Shown here: one piece after another, positions 18,748 to 26,616 of the stretch
Layout of the letters: every line of letters begins with the position of its first letter
Position numbering within the stretch: the stretch's first letter is position 1
Virus record (IMG/VR): IMGVR_UViG_3300021961_000287
Coordinates: 1 to 36,157 of that record
From: a virus
Length of the DNA: 36,157 nt
Direction: 5' to 3' (one strand)
Translations under genes and position numbers: made by a program
Notes under the pieces: model-generated
What the model saw: only the letters and a program-made list of their open reading frames with translations
The model's database searches: none
Told to the model about the DNA's origin: nothing

Positions 18748-20313
18748 TTAAACCATTATAAAGGGCATTGGCTCAATAAAATCGTCCATGCTGTCTTTGA
18801 GTACATCATCTAGTTCACTGTCAAAATTCTGCATCAACTGTACCATGCGTACAGCCAATAAAGTTGCCATAACTAGATCATCATGTTCACCTGGCTTAGC
18901 TGAAAAGCTCATACCATGTGCAACAAAACTTTTAAGCTCGCTCATTAGTGCCTTGCTGTTAATTGTGATTCTATCTGTTTCTAACAGCATCTTAAACTTA
19001 CTACACGCCGCCAGTTTTGATTTAGCAGTTGTAGTAAATCCTTTGCGAAATCGTCTTGCGTTGCCTACTTTAGCTGGCTCGCTTAAAAATATACCACGTA
19101 TGTTTTCTTCACCAATCTCAGCAATAGTTACAAGTCCTGCTTCGCCAAGTGTATTATTTTCTATACTGTAATATATACGCTCGCTATGGCCAACAACATC
19201 ATAAACATAATCAATGATTTCTTTCATAATAACAATTTGACGTTGTATTGGAGTTTTATTGTGTTTCCATTCAGCAATTTGCATCATAGTAGGAACTTCA
19301 AATACTTGTATAGCACTATAGTCTCCGCCGGTACCCAGGCTAGGATCTAGTGCAACAACATATTGACAATTTGAATTAGGTTTTTTAAACCATCTCACTT
19401 CACCTTGTTTTTCAACTGGATCTTTTCCTTCTATTTCAAGTAATTTTACCGAGTTAATAAGAGTTTCATCGTAGATAATAGGTTCGCATTCGTGTTCACG
19501 TTTAAATCGTTCATCGCCAATGCTTGCTCGTTCTTGTGTAGCCCACTTATCATCTCTTTCTGGATGTCTATTCCAGCGAGCCATATAACCTTTAAACCCG
19601 TTTTGTCCTAGTTCTGTTTTGTTTCCGTATTCGTCTTCGGTCTTGTTAGCACCTGTCCATAGTAACCAAAACTGATCTTCGTCACTGTTTGGTGTTGAAG
19701 TAATAATAGCTTTACCACCTGTTGCTAGTGTTGGGCTAATAGATGTCCAAAACTCTCGAGCAATAGTGTTACGCACAAACGCAAACTCGTCACAGTATAG
19801 CAGTGTAATACTCATACCACGACCAGTAGTTTCAGTGGTTGTTGTGCTTACAATGCGTGAACCATTTTCAAAGTCAATGCTACCTTTGTTGTAGCTGGTA
19901 ACGCCTGCACGTATGTGATTGGGGCACAGTTCGTAAGCATAGCGAATACGTTGCATGATTTCTTGTGCGCCGGTGTATTTGTGTGCGGCAATAAGAATAG
20001 TTGAATCCGGAACAAACATTGCATACCACAGTAAGTATCCTGCGGCTGTAGTGGTCTTGCCCATTTGTCGTCCAAGCAGGTTAATACTGAAACGGTATCC
20101 GTGATAGATGTCAATCAGCTCGTCTTGGTAATCAAAAGGGTCATACAGCAAACGTCCTCGAGTAGGATGCTGTATATAGAAAAAGTTTGATAAAAAATAT
20201 TTGGCGCCTGTTTTTGAATCAGCACAACGAGCAAACTCTTGTAGCTGATTCGGTGTATAAGTTTCCTGCTTGTGTGCAGGTTTAATCAGTACGCCTTCTA
20301 AACTTTTAGACAT
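18748..20313 (-). CDS. 17: gp17, terminase large subunit
   Basis: Packaging motor: an ATPase that pumps DNA into the prohead plus a nuclease that cuts concatemers. 521 aa (T4 gp17 is 610; the N-terminal extension is shorter). Walker A LLGRQMGKTTTAAGY (about 79-93), Walker B TLLYCDEFAFV (about 169-179), a coupling TSTPNSDEDQFW (about 205-216), then the RNase-H-like nuclease with DPSLGTGGDYSAIQVF (about 325-340), and a late Asp in GEHDDLVMATLLAVRM. The start MSKSLEGVLIKPAHKQETYT is 78 bases from the divergent HNH gene. Confidence 0.95.
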   Translation of the reverse strand: MSKSLEGVLIKPAHKQETYTPNQLQEFARCADSKTGAKYFLSNFFYIQHPTRGRLLYDPFDYQDELIDIYHGYRFSINLLGRQMGKTTTAAGYLLWYAMFVPDSTILIAAHKYTGAQEIMQRIRYAYELCPNHIRAGVTSYNKGSIDFENGSRIVSTTTTETTGRGMSITLLYCDEFAFVRNTIAREFWTSISPTLATGGKAIITSTPNSDEDQFWLLWTGANKTEDEYGNKTELGQNGFKGYMARWNRHPERDDKWATQERASIGDERFKREHECEPIIYDETLINSVKLLEIEGKDPVEKQGEVRWFKKPNSNCQYVVALDPSLGTGGDYSAIQVFEVPTMMQIAEWKHNKTPIQRQIVIMKEIIDYVYDVVGHSERIYYSIENNTLGEAGLVTIAEIGEENIRGIFLSEPAKVGNARRFRKGFTTTAKSKLAACSKFKMLLETDRITINSKALMSELKSFVAHGMSFSAKPGEHDDLVMATLLAVRMVQLMQNFDSELDDVLKDSMDDFIEPMPFIMV

Positions 20314-20378
20314 GTTATTTCGGTTCTAATTTCCTTAGATGCTATATAATACTGTTACTTATCAAAGTTTTTAAGGGT

Positions 20379-20386
20379 TATAAGTA
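20379..20386 (+). promoter_or_regulatory. Late-type element directly before the HNH gene
   Basis: TATAAGTA, five bases before the ATG at 20392. The surrounding GGTTATAAGTATTGTT closely matches the sequence before the gene at 7950. A separate TATAAT lies at 20345-20350 without a good -35. Confidence 0.45.
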
Positions 20387-20391
20387 TTGTT

Positions 20392-20940
20392 ATGAGTGAT
20401 ACGCTACTATTGAACGCAAACTACGAACCTGTTAGTATTTTGCCACTAAGTGTAATCGGCTGGCAACAGGCAATCAAATTAGTATTTCTAGACAAAGTTA
20501 AAATAGTAGAAACATACGAAGATCGTGTGATACGTAGTCCTTCTACAGAGATAAAATTGCCTAGTGTTTGTGTAACCAAAGAATACTTTAACCCAATGAA
20601 AAAAGTAAAGTTTACACGGAACAATTTATATCTGCGCGATATGTATCAATGCCAATATTGTAGTGATGTGTTTGGAAACAAACACCTAACCATTGATCAT
20701 GTTATTCCTCGAAGTAAGGGAGGGATTACCAGTTGGGAAAACTGTGTAACAGCATGTAGAGACTGTAACTTCCGCAAAGGCAACAAGATTATGAAGCCTC
20801 TTAAAGAACCTGTTAATCCTGAATATTATCACTTGGTAGCTAAGTGGCGTCGGAGGCCTGGCAATATTAGTGTGCGGTCCGAATGGATAAGGTTCTTACA
20901 CGTAGACGAACAAAAGGTTAACGTTCAGACTTCTCGCTAG
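20392..20940 (+). CDS. HNH endonuclease
   Basis: 182 aa. The C-terminal half holds the zinc-bound HNH fold: CQYC (CxxC), LTIDHVIPRSKGG (catalytic His in IDHV), SWENCVTACRDCNFRKGNK (Asn and second CxxC), as in the McrA/COG1403 group. The N-terminal half (MSDTLLLNANYEPVSILPLS) is the start typical of free-standing bacterial HNH proteins of this group. It is transcribed opposite to gp17 and ends in its own terminator. It may be a homing nuclease, which often sit beside terminase genes, or take part in DNA processing. Confidence 0.88.
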   Translation: MSDTLLLNANYEPVSILPLSVIGWQQAIKLVFLDKVKIVETYEDRVIRSPSTEIKLPSVCVTKEYFNPMKKVKFTRNNLYLRDMYQCQYCSDVFGNKHLTIDHVIPRSKGGITSWENCVTACRDCNFRKGNKIMKPLKEPVNPEYYHLVAKWRRRPGNISVRSEWIRFLHVDEQKVNVQTSR

Positions 20941-21058
20941 AAGTCTTTTTTTGTTCCTTCTCACTTTCATGTTTATATTCATCAGGAACGGAACCCCACC
21001 CTACAGTGCGGTCCCATTGTCTTTGGGTGTACTTGTTTGTAGGTTTATCCTTGCTCAT
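20918..21058 (-). CDS. Small hydrophilic protein, 46 aa, overlapping the HNH 3' end
   Basis: ATG at 21058 to TAA at 20918: MSKDKPTNKYTQRQWDRTVG, WGSVPDEYKHESEKEQKKTS, SEKSER. Basic, then charged; no membrane segment. AGGTAAG lies 8 bases before the ATG, 19 bases after the permease stop, which suggests the same operon. The last 23 bases overlap the HNH gene, and the HNH terminator hairpin lies inside this frame. Confidence 0.5.
   Translation of the reverse strand: MSKDKPTNKYTQRQWDRTVGWGSVPDEYKHESEKEQKKTSSEKSER
20927..20952 (+). terminator. Intrinsic terminator of the HNH gene, includes its stop codon
   Basis: Perfect stem AGACTTCT-CGCT-AGAAGTCT (20927-20946), followed by a run of T to 20952. 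The TAG stop (20938-20940) lies in the loop/stem. Confidence 0.85.
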
Positions 21059-21076
21059 AATACTACTTACCTATTA

Positions 21077-22036
21077 TTACCAGCCATTGGGTACAACAAG
21101 GTAGTGGATAAACAGCACAATACCAACACTAGCACCAAGTCCAATCATCATTTTGATAAAGTCTCTGGTTACAAGTGGGAATACCTGTTTCATTTTAGTA
21201 TTGTAAACTGTAGCAATAGCAAGTTCTCTACCTGTTAGCAAGCCTACAAATACCCATGTTGTTGACATTGGTATTGAGTTTAGTTCTTTAAAGAAGTAAA
21301 GTATTACAAAGTAAACCAAGTCAATTAGTGTGGCACTTCTAATATAATGTGTGGTGCTTTTTTCCAACACAATGTTTTGGATCTTACCGCCACGTTCCTT
21401 AAACATCCATGCTAGCCCGCCTACAAACACAATGCTAATAACTATCATCATATCTACAGGAACTTGGCGTGGCAAGAACACTGCAATGTTAGCCATGTCA
21501 TGACTTAACCAGGTCCACCATAGCAAGCCTGTTGTTCCCCATTGTGCTACACGCCAGTATGGTCTACTCCAATGATCACCAATTGACTTGTTTTCATCTA
21601 TAATTCTACTGATAACGTGCCACAGCGCATAAGCACTTATTGCGGCGATAGCATAGCCCATGACTGATTTCATAAGCATTTTTTCAAGCACGAAACTACT
21701 TGCAAATGCACTTAAAACTAAAAAGGACGTACTAACTGGTACGCCCACTCTGGTTAACAGTAACAGTATTGCTGGTGCAACAGCATGATACCATTGCACT
21801 TCTTGGAATGGGATCTTAGTTAGCCGTCCATAACTAATGTCACCTGCATGTGTGTACCATCCGTACCACAATGCCCATAATAAAACCGCACTAGATGCGG
21901 CCCAAAGAATCTTATAATTAAAACGTTCGTGATTGCTAGCAATCCAAGTACCTAGCGTTTGTACGCTGTCATTTGCTATAACACTGTATGCTGCCAATAA
22001 AAAGCCTATGCCCATCCATAGTGTTAATTGATCCAT
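21077..22036 (-). CDS. PiT-family-like inorganic phosphate permease
   Basis: 319 aa with about nine hydrophobic segments. Two repeats typical of PiT (PHO4) transporters are visible: IANDSVQTLGTWIASN (about 20-35) and SHDMANIAVFLPR (about 178-190), which correspond to the two GANDxANxxGT signatures. They are followed by VPVSTSFLVLSAF (about 99-111) and IPMSTTWVFVGLLTGRELAI (about 260-279), corresponding to the STTH segments. The length is at the short end for PiT proteins. It may raise phosphate uptake in infected cells; metal-phosphate or another substrate cannot be excluded. It lies in the packaging region, followed by the 46-aa gene. Confidence 0.7.
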   Translation of the reverse strand: MDQLTLWMGIGFLLAAYSVIANDSVQTLGTWIASNHERFNYKILWAASSAVLLWALWYGWYTHAGDISYGRLTKIPFQEVQWYHAVAPAILLLLTRVGVPVSTSFLVLSAFASSFVLEKMLMKSVMGYAIAAISAYALWHVISRIIDENKSIGDHWSRPYWRVAQWGTTGLLWWTWLSHDMANIAVFLPRQVPVDMMIVISIVFVGGLAWMFKERGGKIQNIVLEKSTTHYIRSATLIDLVYFVILYFFKELNSIPMSTTWVFVGLLTGRELAIATVYNTKMKQVFPLVTRDFIKMMIGLGASVGIVLFIHYLVVPNGW

Positions 22037-22067
22037 TGTGTGTATTCCTCTGTGTAATTGATTTAAG

Positions 22068-22235
22068 TTATTTAGTAGGGCGATCTTTAACTATGTAATA
22101 ACACTTGGTTTTTGCTTCTTCAACAGAACAGTTAAATTCTTTTGCTACCATATCATAAAAAGGCTCAGGATCTATACCTTGCTGTACCTGTGACCAGGCT
22201 TGGTACATCCATTCAATTCGTGTTTCATCATCCAT
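22068..22235 (-). CDS. Small hypothetical protein, 55 aa
   Basis: ATG at 22235 with GGAGAG just upstream, stop at 22068: MDDETRIEWMYQAWSQVQQG, IDPEPFYDMVAKEFNCSVEE, AKTKCYYIVKDRPTK. The middle looks like a short helix-turn-helix-like helical protein, but there is too little to call it. Immediately upstream of the permease and probably in its operon. Confidence 0.55.
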   Translation of the reverse strand: MDDETRIEWMYQAWSQVQQGIDPEPFYDMVAKEFNCSVEEAKTKCYYIVKDRPTK

Positions 22236-22254
22236 AGTACTCTCCACTATGTAT

Positions 22255-22283
22255 AAAGTAGCATGTTAGCAATTAGTTGTCAA
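22255..22283 (-). promoter_or_regulatory. Possible sigma70-like promoter for the permease operon
   Basis: TTGACA (22278-22283), 17-base spacer, TACTTT (22255-22260) on the minus strand. The -35 overlaps the end of the gene at 22273-22476. The -10 is weak. Confidence 0.45.
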
Positions 22284-22476
22284 TGGGTTTTTCGCCAGTT
22301 AGGTATGGTCTGGCAAACCAGAGTTTAAACCATTCGGGTGTGCCTGGTTTAATGTTATGCTTGCGTTGTAGTTTGGCTTTTTCTGTGCCAGTATGACTGA
22401 TGTTAGCAGGCAGTATGCTTTCGTTAGCATGTCCTGTTATGCCAGCAAGTCTTTTTAAACGTTCTATATCAGTCAT
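22273..22476 (-). CDS. Conserved small phage protein, 67 aa
   Basis: MTDIERLKRLAGITGHANES and a C-terminal GTPEWFKLWFARPYLTGEKP. The GTPEWFKLWF..P.LTGEKP end is one I recall from small hypothetical proteins in several marine phages. Its start overlaps the lipoprotein gene by 8 bases. Soluble; function unknown. Confidence 0.65.
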   Translation of the reverse strand: MTDIERLKRLAGITGHANESILPANISHTGTEKAKLQRKHNIKPGTPEWFKLWFARPYLTGEKPIDN

Positions 22477-22723
22477 TGCATTTCTTGCCAGTTTTAACAG
22501 ATCCTACTTCCAATGTTAACTTGTTAACTTGTTTAAAGTATAACTTGTCTCCTGGGTGTAGGTTAATTAAACCTGGTAAAATGAAAAATGCTGTTTCGCC
22601 TTCGTTTGGATTTTTGACAACTTCGTGGCACCCTACAAAGTCATAAGCAACTTCACCTTTTGTATACATTGGTGAACATGCTCCTACTAATAGTAGAGCA
22701 ACAACTGGAATTAATTTTTTCAT
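22469..22723 (-). CDS. Small lipoprotein, 84 aa
   Basis: MKKLIPVVALLLVGACSPMY is a lipoprotein signal peptide with the lipobox VGAC (modified Cys16). The mature ~69 residues hold two further cysteines (FVGCHEVV and KKCND), probably a disulfide, and a short beta-rich core. It is probably anchored in the outer or inner membrane facing the periplasm. A superinfection-exclusion or lysis role is known for some phage lipoproteins, but nothing here shows it. Coupled to the upstream gene by a 4-base overlap. Confidence 0.72.
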   Translation of the reverse strand: MKKLIPVVALLLVGACSPMYTKGEVAYDFVGCHEVVKNPNEGETAFFILPGLINLHPGDKLYFKQVNKLTLEVGSVKTGKKCND

Positions 22724-23079
22724 TTGTTTTTTCTTTTGATAGGACCTTGTGCGACTGTGATGCTTTGTGTGTTTACATCTGGCATTTCGTTACTGCCTTC
22801 GCCTTTGGTCAATTTATGTTTTGTGGTAACGCCCATACGCTTTTTAGCGGCATCAATAATTTCTTGTTCACCATCGCTATATGCAAGTGTTACCATACGT
22901 CCTTGTGTAGGACCATCTTCAGGCATATCAACACCGTCTGGTGATCCAGCTAGGCTTATGCCAAAACGATAGGCACCATAGTAATCTGTATTCCAAGATT
23001 GTGCGCCTGGTAATGCGAGTTGTGCGCTTTTACGTAGTTGGCGTCGCTTGCGTTCAGTTAAAAAATCTTTGGCTCGCAT
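22720..23079 (-). CDS. Conserved hypothetical phage protein, 119 aa
   Basis: MRAKDFLTERKRRQLRKSAQ at the start is basic; next comes GAQSWNTDYYGAYRFGISLA and a C-terminal EGSNEMPDVNTQSITVAQGP with basic tail. I recall the MRA..FLTE..RR start from T4-like marine phages, where it often stands near structural genes. The ATG at 23079 lies directly after the previous stop with AGGAAATGG upstream; the open frame continues further up through the neighbour gene and is not used. Confidence 0.65.
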   Translation of the reverse strand: MRAKDFLTERKRRQLRKSAQLALPGAQSWNTDYYGAYRFGISLAGSPDGVDMPEDGPTQGRMVTLAYSDGEQEIIDAAKKRMGVTTKHKLTKGEGSNEMPDVNTQSITVAQGPIKRKNK

Positions 23080-23080
23080 A

Positions 23081-23677
23081 TTACCATTTCCTACAAGACC
23101 AATAACGTGCCTTTGTTTTTGGTCCTGGGTTATCGCAATTATGTCTGGCACGAAAGCTCTTACGTGCCTTAGGATTTGATTTTCTAATACGCATAGTTTT
23201 TTGGCCGGCTTTTTTAGCACTTGTTCCGCCGTGTCCAAAGTTAACTTTTTTTACATTTCCTGTTTTAGGATCTTTTACATAGACTTTAAACTTTTTAACA
23301 TCGCCGGCCATTGGCTTGTTTAGTTCAACCTTACGTCCTTGGTACTCTGCTTCGTCTAACCCTAGCGCCTGACGTAGACTATTAAGTTCTTCAATAACAT
23401 CTTCTGAATCCTCATCGTCTGATGTTTCAGTGTTATCGTATTCACCTTGTTCTTCTATGGCTTGATCCTTAGAGGCCTCATCTGTTTCGTCAAGGTCTTC
23501 TAGTGCGTTGTAGCCCTCAAACATTTTAAAAGATTCAGGATCACCTGCTACAACAATAAAATCTTCTTCGCTTTCTAATACATATGTGGACACACAGGTT
23601 TCGTCCATTTCAAAGTCAATGTTATCACCTAAAGTTGGGAGTTCTGTTTCTCTAAGATAGGATGCAAAACTTTTCAT
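23081..23677 (-). CDS. Conserved phage protein with basic C-terminal domain, 198 aa
   Basis: N-terminal MKSFASYLRETELPTLGDNI and an acidic middle (ESEEDFIVVAGDPESFKMFE; DDEDSEDVIEELN) lead to a basic C-terminal domain (KFKVYVKDPKTGNVKKVNFG, then RKSFRARHNCDNPGPKTKAR and YWSCRKW). That end is strongly conserved in marine and T4-like phages as I recall, but its function is unknown. Two cysteines may bind metal or DNA. AGAGGTAAG precedes the ATG at 23677. Confidence 0.65.
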   Translation of the reverse strand: MKSFASYLRETELPTLGDNIDFEMDETCVSTYVLESEEDFIVVAGDPESFKMFEGYNALEDLDETDEASKDQAIEEQGEYDNTETSDDEDSEDVIEELNSLRQALGLDEAEYQGRKVELNKPMAGDVKKFKVYVKDPKTGNVKKVNFGHGGTSAKKAGQKTMRIRKSNPKARKSFRARHNCDNPGPKTKARYWSCRKW

Positions 23678-23682
23678 ACTGC

Positions 23683-24510
23683 TTACCTCTGAACTAGAAT
23701 TGATTGGTAGTTTTGTAACCAAGATTCACCAAGACGTGGTTCTGCACTCTCGTCTTTATCACTTTTAGGCAATTCTATCTTGGTAATTTTAAAATCATCT
23801 GGCTTGCTGTTGTCAAGTGACATAAACTCTTCATAACTTAAATAGAAATCAGAGTCTGGATCGTAGTAGGAACCTTCTTTGGGATCATAGTAAACAACTT
23901 TGCCCGAGCGTGTTTGGAATGGACCTTCAAGCCCATCGCGTTCCTGGTATCTGTCTTTATCCATAGGAGGCATATCGTAATGACCTTCTGGCAGATCATG
24001 TTCCCATAATGTTTCATCGTGCTGATTAGAATCTATCCACTGCAAAAGTGGCCACACTGTATTAACTACTTGATTAGCAAAGTGTGGATCATTATAATCT
24101 TCCGTCTGCTCTAGCTGTTTTGCTGTTTTACGTAAAGCAATCATATCATCAGCATGTTTTTCAATTTGAGAACCCCTAAAGTTTTTGACGTGATTCTCTA
24201 ACCATGTGTATACGTCGTATACGTCATTTGAATACTTGTTAGCAAGGTTGCCTTCATACTCTTGTTGTCCACGCTCTAATGCCTTACCGGCTGCTCTTAG
24301 ACTACCTAATAATTCTACTACATCTTCGGGACCATTGATATATGCTTCTGTCAGATCATGTTGCCCACCACAGTGTTCACAACTTTCATCACAACCACAT
24401 TTGCCTTCTGCGTTAATCTTATTGCCACAACAAGAACATTCCTTACCAGATTCGCTTAGTGCGTCTTCTGTTTCTGCAATAGCGGATAGTTTATCTAATA
24501 AATCTCTCAT
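23683..24510 (-). CDS. Phage protein with N-terminal cysteine cluster, 275 aa
   Basis: Starts MRDLLDKLSAIAETEDALSE. Residues about 24-49 hold a dense Cys/His cluster (CSCCGNKINAEGKCGCDESC, then EHCGGQHD) that probably binds two zinc ions. The middle is helical (EEYEGNLANKYSN-like) and the end aromatic/acidic (VVYYDPKEGSYYDPDSDFYL). The MRDLLDKL..IAE start is familiar from virion-region proteins of marine T4-like phages. AAGGAAAAA precedes the ATG. Part of a run of coupled genes (22.7-25.5 kb). Confidence 0.65.
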   Translation of the reverse strand: MRDLLDKLSAIAETEDALSESGKECSCCGNKINAEGKCGCDESCEHCGGQHDLTEAYINGPEDVVELLGSLRAAGKALERGQQEYEGNLANKYSNDVYDVYTWLENHVKNFRGSQIEKHADDMIALRKTAKQLEQTEDYNDPHFANQVVNTVWPLLQWIDSNQHDETLWEHDLPEGHYDMPPMDKDRYQERDGLEGPFQTRSGKVVYYDPKEGSYYDPDSDFYLSYEEFMSLDNSKPDDFKITKIELPKSDKDESAEPRLGESWLQNYQSILVQR

Positions 24511-24511
24511 A

Positions 24512-24964
24512 TCATTTTTCCTTAGCGATGTCAAACTTAACGGAATTTTTTGTGAAGTCTTTAAGCATGCTCTCAGTACGCTTGTCGCCTACCATCTCTT
24601 GCTTGCCTGCGTCGTCTTCGGCGTCTTGCTCTTCAGCTACAAACTCAGCGCCATCTACAGCAACTAGTATGTTTGCGGCAGGGATACCGGCACGGTCAAC
24701 AATTAAACGCTTGATACCAAAGTCTGTTGCTGGGTACTTGACTTCAATCTCAAATACGTGAGATTCAACAGGACCTAGTCTATGGAACTCTGGCTGTTCG
24801 CTGATTGGTGTACGCTTTGCTTTGCCTAATGATTCTACTTGGTAGACATCAACGGCATTCTTGATGCGATCCATTGTCTCTTTAGTTGGTTCAACACCAG
24901 CTAGTTTGACTTTAAACTGATAGGTTTTGTCAGTTTCAAAATAATATGTGGCAAATGTTTTCAT
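24512..24964 (-). CDS. Conserved hypothetical phage protein, 150 aa
   Basis: MKTFATYYFETDKTYQFKVK begins a beta-rich domain (VESHVFEIEVKYPATDFGIK, RLIVDRAGIPAANILVAVDG) with an acidic, then mixed-charge tail. No family recognised. A late-type element GATAAATAC (24993-25001) stands 28 bases before the ATG, in the same gap that follows the probable gp16 gene, so it is probably a late gene and perhaps a virion part. Confidence 0.6.
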   Translation of the reverse strand: MKTFATYYFETDKTYQFKVKLAGVEPTKETMDRIKNAVDVYQVESLGKAKRTPISEQPEFHRLGPVESHVFEIEVKYPATDFGIKRLIVDRAGIPAANILVAVDGAEFVAEEQDAEDDAGKQEMVGDKRTESMLKDFTKNSVKFDIAKEK

Positions 24965-24992
24965 TTCATAATCCGTTAAAATGTTATTTTAT

Positions 24993-25001
24993 GTATTTAT
25001 C
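24993..25001 (-). promoter_or_regulatory. Late-type promoter
   Basis: GATAAATAC on the minus strand, 28 bases before the ATG at 24964. Confidence 0.5.
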
Positions 25002-25508
25002 CTAATCGTTTGATTTATTAGCTTCCAATAGTTGCTTCAATAGCTCGTCTCTGCTAATTACAACGCCTTCGCTTTCCATAACACCGTCATCTTGGTTTGA
25101 ATCTTTTTTGATCTGATGGTCTAGTCTTGCTTTCTGTAACTGTAATTGCACCATCTTTAGCTTCTTATCCATCTTGGCTGTTTTGGCTGTGATAGCGTGT
25201 CCAAGTAGTCCATTGGCTGTTTGTAGGATCATGCCTGCAAAGCGAGGATCTACGTTCATGCCAAGATCCATTAAGTCTTGAAACTTTTCTTGTGCTAGGC
25301 TAGCAAGCTCATCCATTTCTTGGTCACTTGCTTCGAGGTCTCTAACTGTGGGAAGTGCAACGTTGATTTTATCAATAGCATTGTCTACACTGCGAATAGT
25401 TTCTGTGTGTACTGCTATTTCTTGTTTGGTTGTTTCAACGTCTGGATCCTTTGCTTCGTGTATGTCTGCAGGATCCACGTTAAAGAATTCTTCTAGTTTT
25501 TTTGTCAT
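25002..25508 (-). CDS. 16: Probable gp16, terminase small subunit
   Basis: 168 aa, nearly all helical, with the arrangement I recall for cyanophage gp16: an acidic N-terminus (MTKKLEEFFNVDPADIHEAK), a central segment DLMDLGMNVDPRFAGMILQT (about 82-101), then HAITAKTAKMDKKLKMVQLQ (about 109-128) and a C-terminal RDELLKQLLEANKSND. T4 gp16 is 164 aa. It recognises DNA and regulates gp17. A good GGAGG lies before the ATG and the late-type GTAAATAC before that. Assignment rests on layout and composition, not on a catalytic motif. Confidence 0.65.
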   Translation of the reverse strand: MTKKLEEFFNVDPADIHEAKDPDVETTKQEIAVHTETIRSVDNAIDKINVALPTVRDLEASDQEMDELASLAQEKFQDLMDLGMNVDPRFAGMILQTANGLLGHAITAKTAKMDKKLKMVQLQLQKARLDHQIKKDSNQDDGVMESEGVVISRDELLKQLLEANKSND

Positions 25509-25527
25509 TATAGACCTCCGTTACTGT

Positions 25528-25535
25528 GTATTTAC
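25528..25535 (-). promoter_or_regulatory. Late-type promoter of gp16
   Basis: GTAAATAC on the minus strand, 19 bases before the ATG at 25508. Confidence 0.45.
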
Positions 25536-25555
25536 GTAACTTAGGACTGTAAATG

Positions 25556-25582
25556 AAAAAAGGCACCCTAAGGTGCCTTTTT
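25556..25582 (-). terminator. Intrinsic terminator after the TRAP-type gene
   Basis: GGCACC-CTAA-GGTGCC stem (25562-25577) with six A on one side and five T on the other, so it can work in both directions. It lies 19 bases past the stop at 25601. Confidence 0.85.
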
Positions 25583-25600
25583 CCTTAGTGATTATGCTAA

Positions 25601-26542
25601 TTATGCACGTTTAATTGCGTCAACAATAGCATGGTCGAAGCCGTAATCCTTTTCATAAAGATGAGCTGTAGCTTTAGCAAAACGCTCTTGCTCTTCTTTA
25701 CTTAGATGCACAACTTCAATGTTGTCTGCTTCACAACGAGCCTGTGTCTTTTCAACATCAGCTACACTGATTGAACGCTCGTACTGTGCGGCAACTAGTG
25801 CGGCATCAGAAACAATCTTCTGCTCAGCTTCGCTTAGTTCATTCCAGAAGCCTTCAGCAATTAGAATGCTTGTTAGGAATAAGCTATGCTCTGTGTGGTT
25901 AACAACTTTGGACACTTTGTTTTGTCCTAGTGCATAAACACGTGGGTATGTGCTTTCACCAACTGTAACTGTTGAGTTGTCGATGTTTTCTGTTAGCTCT
26001 TCTAGTTCCATTGGAACAACATCTGCACCCATTGCTTTGAATGTGTCAATAGCAACTGGTGAGAATGAAGTGCGAACTTTCATACCACGTAAGTCTTCAA
26101 TACGACGAACTGCTTCTTGTCCTGGGACAATACGGAAGCCGCCGCTGTATGTAAATGCTAGACCTTTAACAGCCTTACCGCTCTTGGTTAGACCGTTTAA
26201 TAGTCCTTTACCAACTTCACCTTCAAATACACGTGAAGCATGGTCGTGGTCCTTAAATAGGAATGGCATATCTAGCGCACGGAATTCTGGGCAGATCTGA
26301 CCTAGTGAAACTGTGTATGTCTGTGACATTTCAATTTCACGATTGTCTAGTAGATCTACTAGATCGTGTTTGCTAACTAGCTTGCCTTCTTGATACTTAT
26401 TTGAGTAATCACCTAGAGTCATTACTTCGATTTCAAATGCGCCATTGCTCTTTTCAGCAACTTCTGCTTCAAAGACTTTTGCGGCACGAATGAAAAGCTC
26501 GATTGGCTCGTGTGCGAGAACCCAACGGATTTTCTTTGTCAT
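25601..26542 (-). CDS. TRAP-type (DctP-like) solute-binding protein without signal peptide
   Basis: 313 aa, the usual length of mature TRAP substrate-binding proteins that capture organic acids in the periplasm. Family features in order: WVLAHEPIELFIRAAKVFEA (7-26), IEVMTLGDYSN, the RALDMPFLFKDHDHASRVFE region, RIEDLRGMKVRTSFSPVAID with the conserved binding arginine, AMGADVVPMELEELTENI, and the VSKVVNHTEHSLFLTSILIA helix-strand pair. The N-terminus, MTKKIRWVLAH, goes straight into the first strand with no signal peptide, so the protein should stay in the cytoplasm or join the virion. It is flanked by its own sigma70-like promoter (26573-26600) and terminator, between gp16 and gp4. Substrate unknown. 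Confidence 0.85.
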   Translation of the reverse strand: MTKKIRWVLAHEPIELFIRAAKVFEAEVAEKSNGAFEIEVMTLGDYSNKYQEGKLVSKHDLVDLLDNREIEMSQTYTVSLGQICPEFRALDMPFLFKDHDHASRVFEGEVGKGLLNGLTKSGKAVKGLAFTYSGGFRIVPGQEAVRRIEDLRGMKVRTSFSPVAIDTFKAMGADVVPMELEELTENIDNSTVTVGESTYPRVYALGQNKVSKVVNHTEHSLFLTSILIAEGFWNELSEAEQKIVSDAALVAAQYERSISVADVEKTQARCEADNIEVVHLSKEEQERFAKATAHLYEKDYGFDHAIVDAIKRA

Positions 26543-26572
26543 GGTTTATATTCTCCTTAATTAGTTTCCGGA

Positions 26573-26600
26573 ATTATAAAGGAATTTGCAATACCTACAA
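26573..26600 (-). promoter_or_regulatory. sigma70-like promoter of the TRAP-type gene
   Basis: TTGTAG (26595-26600), 16-base spacer, TATAAT (26573-26578) on the minus strand, then an AAGGAGA ribosome binding site before the ATG at 26542. Confidence 0.6.
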
Positions 26601-26616
26601 TTAAGTATCGCTATGT

